A stretch of DNA of 64,000 nt, from positions 1 through 64,000 of the forward strand of contig NZ_CAMLHX010000001.1 in NCBI RefSeq assembly GCF_946479965.1, given 5' to 3'. Below the pieces are notes generated by a model. It was given only the letters and a program-made list of their open reading frames with translations, had not been told where the DNA came from and searched no databases. The position numbers and the translations under genes were made by a program. Within the stretch, counting starts at the first letter, position 1. Each line of letters opens with the position of its first letter. The stretch is from an uncultured Mucilaginibacter sp. (lineage in GTDB: Bacteria > Bacteroidota > Bacteroidia > Sphingobacteriales > Sphingobacteriaceae). Shown in pieces: positions 60,861 to 64,000 of the stretch.

Positions 60861-62492
60861 ATGAAGAAAAACATCCTGTTATCTATATTCTCGGGTTTAA
60901 TGCTTTGGCTGGCCTGGCCGCCTATGCATTATACCACATTCTTCTTGTTCTTTGGGATGGTGCCGATGCTGATTGCGGTGGAGAATATCATCAAATCTGA
61001 TAAAACCAAAAAAGGGACGAAGATATTTGAAATCACCTTCCTCGGCTTTTTTATCTGGAATACCCTGAGCATTTACTGGGTGTACAATTCCATAAAGTTT
61101 GTAGGAGAGCTGGTAGCTGTCCCCATTTCGTTGATACCTTATTCGCTTGGTCCGCTGTTAATGGCTACTGCATTTTGGCTGTATTATCGGTTTAGGCTGG
61201 TCACTAACCGCAGCAAAGGTTTAATAGCCTTGGTTTGCTTTTGGATAGCTTACGAATACCTGCATCAAAGCTGGGACCTCGCGTTCCCATGGATGACGCT
61301 CGGCAACGGTTTCGCAGTATCGCATCAATGGATACAGTGGTATGAGTACACCGGCGTTTATGGCGGCACTATTTGGATATGGGTGGTTAATATATTGATA
61401 TTCCTGATCTATATGGGTCTATCGGAGGCGCAGGTAGCAAAAAGCCGGTTGAAGTTGTCGGGTGCTTTGGCAGCGGTTTTTATACTGCCGCTTAGCTTCT
61501 CGCTGTATAGATATTATAACTACAAGGAGCAGTCTGATCCATCTAATATAGTGGTGGTGCAACCTAATATTGATCCTTATTCAAAAGGCGGTATTATTCC
61601 TACCGACCAACAACTGCAAGCACTTACGCAACTGTCTGATTCGGTGGGTCAGGTAAATACTGAGTTTTTCTTATGGCCCGAAACCGCTATACCCGATGTT
61701 ATAGACGAGGATCACATACGCGATAGCCCATCCTATTCGCAGATCCAACGGTTTTTAAGTAAGTATCGTAACGGTAACGTAATTACCGGTGCCGAGACCA
61801 GTAAGTTGTTTAACGATCGCAAAACTAGTACAGCCGATCCGATACCGGGCACTACTCAGTTTTATGACAGGTACAATGCGGCTGTTAACATTGAGAATTC
61901 AGCAGAGGTGCAGTTCTATCATAAATCAAAGCTGGTGCCGGGTGCCGAGTCGTTGCCATTTGGCGACGCACTTTCATTTTTAAAGCCTGTCTTTGAGCAT
62001 TTGGGTGGTGCTGTCGGCAGCTATGCAGGGCAGGAAAAAGCCGGAGTATTATACGCCCAAAGCGGCATTGGCGCCGCGCCGGTTATCTGCTATGAGTCCA
62101 TATGGGGTGAATGGGTGGCCGGAGGGGTGAAAGACGGCGCGCAGTTCATCGCTATTATAACCAACGATGGCTGGTGGGAGAACACCTCTGGTAAAGACCA
62201 GCATCTGGACTACGCCAAGCTGCGCGCCATTGAGACCCGCCGCTGGGTTTGCCGCTCGGCTAATACGGGTATCTCCGCGTTTATTAACCAGCGCGGCGAC
62301 ATTGTGCAGCAAAGTAAATGGTGGGTGCGAGCGGCGCTTAAGCAGGATATCAACCTGAACAGCGACCTTACCTTCTACGTTAAATATGGCGACTATCTGC
62401 CTAAAACCGGCAGCTTTTTGGCTGTTTTGGGGATGTTGTTTGTAGGTAGCAAGATCAGGTTTAAACGCAAAGAAAAGGCCGTTGCCGCGTAA
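60861..62492 (+). CDS. lnt: Apolipoprotein N-acyltransferase
   Basis: 543 residues. Eight or so membrane helices fill about 1-215 and 505-530; between them is a nitrilase-like domain with the catalytic triad E274 (LWPETAIPD), K355 (YHKSKLVPG) and C410 (VICYESIWG). It acylates the amino end of lipoproteins in the inner membrane, which fits the number of lipoproteins encoded in this window. The tract just before the start (60820-60860) is G-rich and contains GGGGGC, possibly a ribosome site. Confidence 0.93.
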   Translation: MKKNILLSIFSGLMLWLAWPPMHYTTFFLFFGMVPMLIAVENIIKSDKTKKGTKIFEITFLGFFIWNTLSIYWVYNSIKFVGELVAVPISLIPYSLGPLLMATAFWLYYRFRLVTNRSKGLIALVCFWIAYEYLHQSWDLAFPWMTLGNGFAVSHQWIQWYEYTGVYGGTIWIWVVNILIFLIYMGLSEAQVAKSRLKLSGALAAVFILPLSFSLYRYYNYKEQSDPSNIVVVQPNIDPYSKGGIIPTDQQLQALTQLSDSVGQVNTEFFLWPETAIPDVIDEDHIRDSPSYSQIQRFLSKYRNGNVITGAETSKLFNDRKTSTADPIPGTTQFYDRYNAAVNIENSAEVQFYHKSKLVPGAESLPFGDALSFLKPVFEHLGGAVGSYAGQEKAGVLYAQSGIGAAPVICYESIWGEWVAGGVKDGAQFIAIITNDGWWENTSGKDQHLDYAKLRAIETRRWVCRSANTGISAFINQRGDIVQQSKWWVRAALKQDINLNSDLTFYVKYGDYLPKTGSFLAVLGMLFVGSKIRFKRKEKAVAA

Positions 62493-62521
62493 GGATTGAG
62501 TGGTGAAAATTGGGTATTGCG

Positions 62522-62690
62522 TGTTCCAAAAAATATAAAGGGTGTAAAAGCTGTTGACGGTACTAAATACCTGATTGTTAGCACCAATGTATTTTAGCGT
62601 GGAACAGTTTGGAACACTTTTAGGCCGTTTTTTGGTGATTTTTTATGAAATTTGGAACACTTTGGAACAGTGGATTTGGCGTTTTGAAAC
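62522..62690. repeat. Array of TGGAACA motifs, pairs 10 bp apart
   Basis: TGGAACA is found at 62600, 62610, 62653 and 62663, and once inverted as TGTTCCA at 62522; TGAAACA at 62684 is a variant. In each pair the motifs are 10 bp apart. It fills the gap from lnt (62492) to the next gene. No RNA gene or ORF was seen in 62493-62769 besides the array and the 31-bp repeat that follows. Confidence 0.7.
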
Positions 62691-62722
62691 AGAAAAAAAA
62701 ACGCGATGCAATTGCGTAACCT

Positions 62723-62753
62723 TTTTAAGCACTCGTCGCAGACGAGCGCAAGA
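62723..62753 (+). repeat. 31-bp repeat with a small stem, left copy
   Basis: Identical over 31 bases to 63258-63288. It contains CTCGTC-GCA-GACGAG, a hairpin of six pairs with a 3-base loop. The two copies bracket one small gene. Confidence 0.85.
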
Positions 62754-62769
62754 ACTAGAATCTGGCGCA

Positions 62770-63258
62770 TTATTGCACGGCCGTCACATATCTCCCACGC
62801 ACATACTGTAACCTTTTACCCTTGCATTCAAACAGGAACTCTCCTTTAGAAATAGCACCTCCGGTTGATTCTGCTGTGAAGTCAACATAATAATAGCTTT
62901 TTCGCGAATCTGATTTGTAGGTAGAAAGTTTTATATACGGATAGCCTTTTTTTAGTTGGTGATTTATTTTGATCAATGTAGTATTTACGTGTAGTTCATT
63001 TAACTTTCCGAATTTGCCGGATAGTTCATTAGGAAAAATTAAACACAGTTCGGTCATACCTACAAGCCAGTGTTGCCGAAGAATAAATTCCTTTACGCTT
63101 TTCAGATAGAGCTCGTCATCCCATTCGCAACCATAAAATATGCTATCGTCACTTTTGGATATCTGCAAAAGACCTTTGCGTGATGTATCTGTTTGTGCAG
63201 CGGAGATATTGGCAATCAAGATCAAAAAACAGAGAAATATCCATTTCATAATTACCAT
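62770..63258 (-). CDS. Secreted protein of unknown function
   Basis: 162 residues with a signal peptide ending at SAAQT. No conserved motif is known to me; several aromatic and charged short segments point to a beta-sheet fold. The ATG at 63258 directly touches the right repeat; an ATG at 63249 is also possible, and a GTG at 63267 would lie inside the repeat. It is the only gene between two identical 31-bp repeats, so it may be a passenger of a mobile unit or have arisen by repeat-mediated recombination. Confidence 0.65.
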   Translation of the reverse strand: MVIMKWIFLCFLILIANISAAQTDTSRKGLLQISKSDDSIFYGCEWDDELYLKSVKEFILRQHWLVGMTELCLIFPNELSGKFGKLNELHVNTTLIKINHQLKKGYPYIKLSTYKSDSRKSYYYVDFTAESTGGAISKGEFLFECKGKRLQYVRGRYVTAVQ

Positions 63259-63288
63259 TTTAAGCACTCGTCGCAGACGAGCGCAAGA
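63258..63288 (+). repeat. 31-bp repeat with a small stem, right copy
   Basis: Exact copy of 62723-62753 in the same orientation; its first base is the first base of the upstream gene's start codon. No transposase gene and no target-site duplication could be seen. Confidence 0.85.
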
Positions 63289-63309
63289 GGAAGAATAGGA
63301 TTTTGTAAA

Positions 63310-63609
63310 TTATTCTGCTACTTTCTCCTTTACCACAACAAAAACATCCTCATTGTCTTTACGCATCAGGTATTTTTCGCGGGCAAATTTTTCTAGCTGT
63401 TGGGGGTTTGAGGTAAGCTCCTCCAGGTCTTTGCTTACTTTATCAGTTTCTTCTTTATAAAAATCGCGCTCTTCTTCCAGTTTAGTTACCTGCTGGTGGT
63501 ATTGGTATTGCGATAGCAGATCATTTTTATCAAAAAAAGTCATCCACACCACAAAAGCAACCGTAACCAGGAAGAATTTATTTTTAAAAAGATCTATCAG
63601 GCGTCTCAT
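63310..63609 (-). CDS. FtsB/DivIC-like septum formation initiator protein
   Basis: 99 residues with an N-terminal membrane helix (about 11-28) and a coiled coil (about 32-80; KLEEERDFYKEETDKVSKDLEEL), ending in a compact domain (EKFAREKYLMRKDNEDVFVV). It would stabilise the divisome. Ordinary length. The next gene downstream in the same direction (63700-64000) may be in its operon upstream. Confidence 0.88.
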   Translation of the reverse strand: MRRLIDLFKNKFFLVTVAFVVWMTFFDKNDLLSQYQYHQQVTKLEEERDFYKEETDKVSKDLEELTSNPQQLEKFAREKYLMRKDNEDVFVVVKEKVAE

Positions 63610-63699
63610 TCGGGTCTATTCTATTTGGATATAAAGCTATTTAATAATTTTGATTGCTGCAATATTGGTTTTACTCACATATTAACAAGCCGGCTTTTA

Positions 63700-64000
63700 T
63701 CAGGCATACCTTCTTTTCAACACCGCGTAAAACTTTGCAACTGTATCGGCCTTGTTTTCCCAATTGTTTTTGGTTACGTAATTTTTGGTTAAAAAGCGTT
63801 CTGCATCCTCAAAAGAAGTGAGTCTGTTCAATATCTCAATAGCTTCGCTGTAGGCCAGGCTGTAGCCGTTAAAAAGATCTTTTATGTACAGCAACTTATC
63901 ATTCAAACTAATAGCGTGTTTAAGGTCGCTTATTGGCTGACCTACAGGTTCATCCGCTACACCCCCTTTTTTTAACTGGGCAGACATGCGCTGATTAATG
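63700..64000 (-). CDS. Conserved unknown protein, C-terminal part (window edge)
   Basis: The reading frame is open to the end of the window; an internal ATG at 63987 is unlikely to be the real start. The visible C-terminus (about 100 residues) is helical with repeated L/Y/N contacts ([37 protein letters not shown], and ends [11 protein letters not shown]), which I recognise as a Bacteroidota-wide unknown protein that neighbours the septum initiator gene. No function can be assigned. Confidence 0.7.
   Translation of the reverse strand, partial: INQRMSAQLKKGGVADEPVGQPISDLKHAISLNDKLLYIKDLFNGYSLAYSEAIEILNRLTSFEDAERFLTKNYVTKNNWENKADTVAKFYAVLKRRYA

Overview
The window looks like chromosomal DNA from a Bacteroidota bacterium of the Sphingobacteriaceae, most likely Mucilaginibacter or a close relative. 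This rests on a SusC/SusD pair, a hybrid two-component regulator with a sensor propeller, T9SS type B sorting (gliding-motility C-terminus), DUF4097 proteins, -7 boxes of the Bacteroidota form TAnnTTTG, and dispersed intergenic repeats. The genus is an inference; no rRNA gene is present. The only RNA gene found is tRNA-Asn(GTT).

Layout. 1-8.3 kb is accessory: a type III restriction-modification operon read leftward (res, mod, an unknown gene), then a lone gene resembling diadenylate-cyclase (DACNV) proteins that sits between two direct copies of a ~292-bp non-coding repeat, with further inverted and partial copies at 8.1 and 0.3 kb. 8.3-13.9 kb is an ECF sigma factor / anti-sigma / two DUF4097 proteins / outer-membrane beta-barrel operon closed by a strong terminator. 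14-22.8 kb holds small regulatory and stress-type genes: a PAS sensor without an ATPase domain, HopJ, a VOC protein, an SDR plus unknown plus FAD/Rieske oxidoreductase cluster, DUF421, KTSC, AraC and YdeI-like.

23.7-42.4 kb is the most unusual part, a polysaccharide-utilisation-like locus: SusC, SusD, a terminator hairpin, two giant FG-GAP/VCBS plus ASPIC_UnbV lipoproteins overlapping by 4 bp, a lipoprotein with an intact vanadium haloperoxidase / PAP2 active site, a second hairpin, a hybrid two-component sensor-regulator, and a GH3 glycosidase. The proposed reading is that SusCD imports a ligand, the VCBS/ASPIC lipoproteins bind it at the cell surface, the VHPO/PAP2 lipoprotein modifies it, GH3 trims it, and the hybrid regulator senses the product. 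The substrate cannot be read from the sequence.

42.5-43.6 kb carries one unknown gene between the 3' end of tRNA-Asn and a decayed copy of that 3' end, like a shrunken tRNA-inserted island. 43.9-64 kb is mostly housekeeping: a PKD/T9SS protein, a PfkB kinase, SIMPL, csaA, tadA, TauE, glycyl- and seryl-tRNA synthetases, a MarR-controlled set, VanY-like peptidase, blaR1/blaI, rsmI, lnt and an FtsB-like protein. Two gene-free stretches here (49.2-49.4 and 62.5-62.7 kb) contain arrays of short motifs spaced about one helical turn apart.
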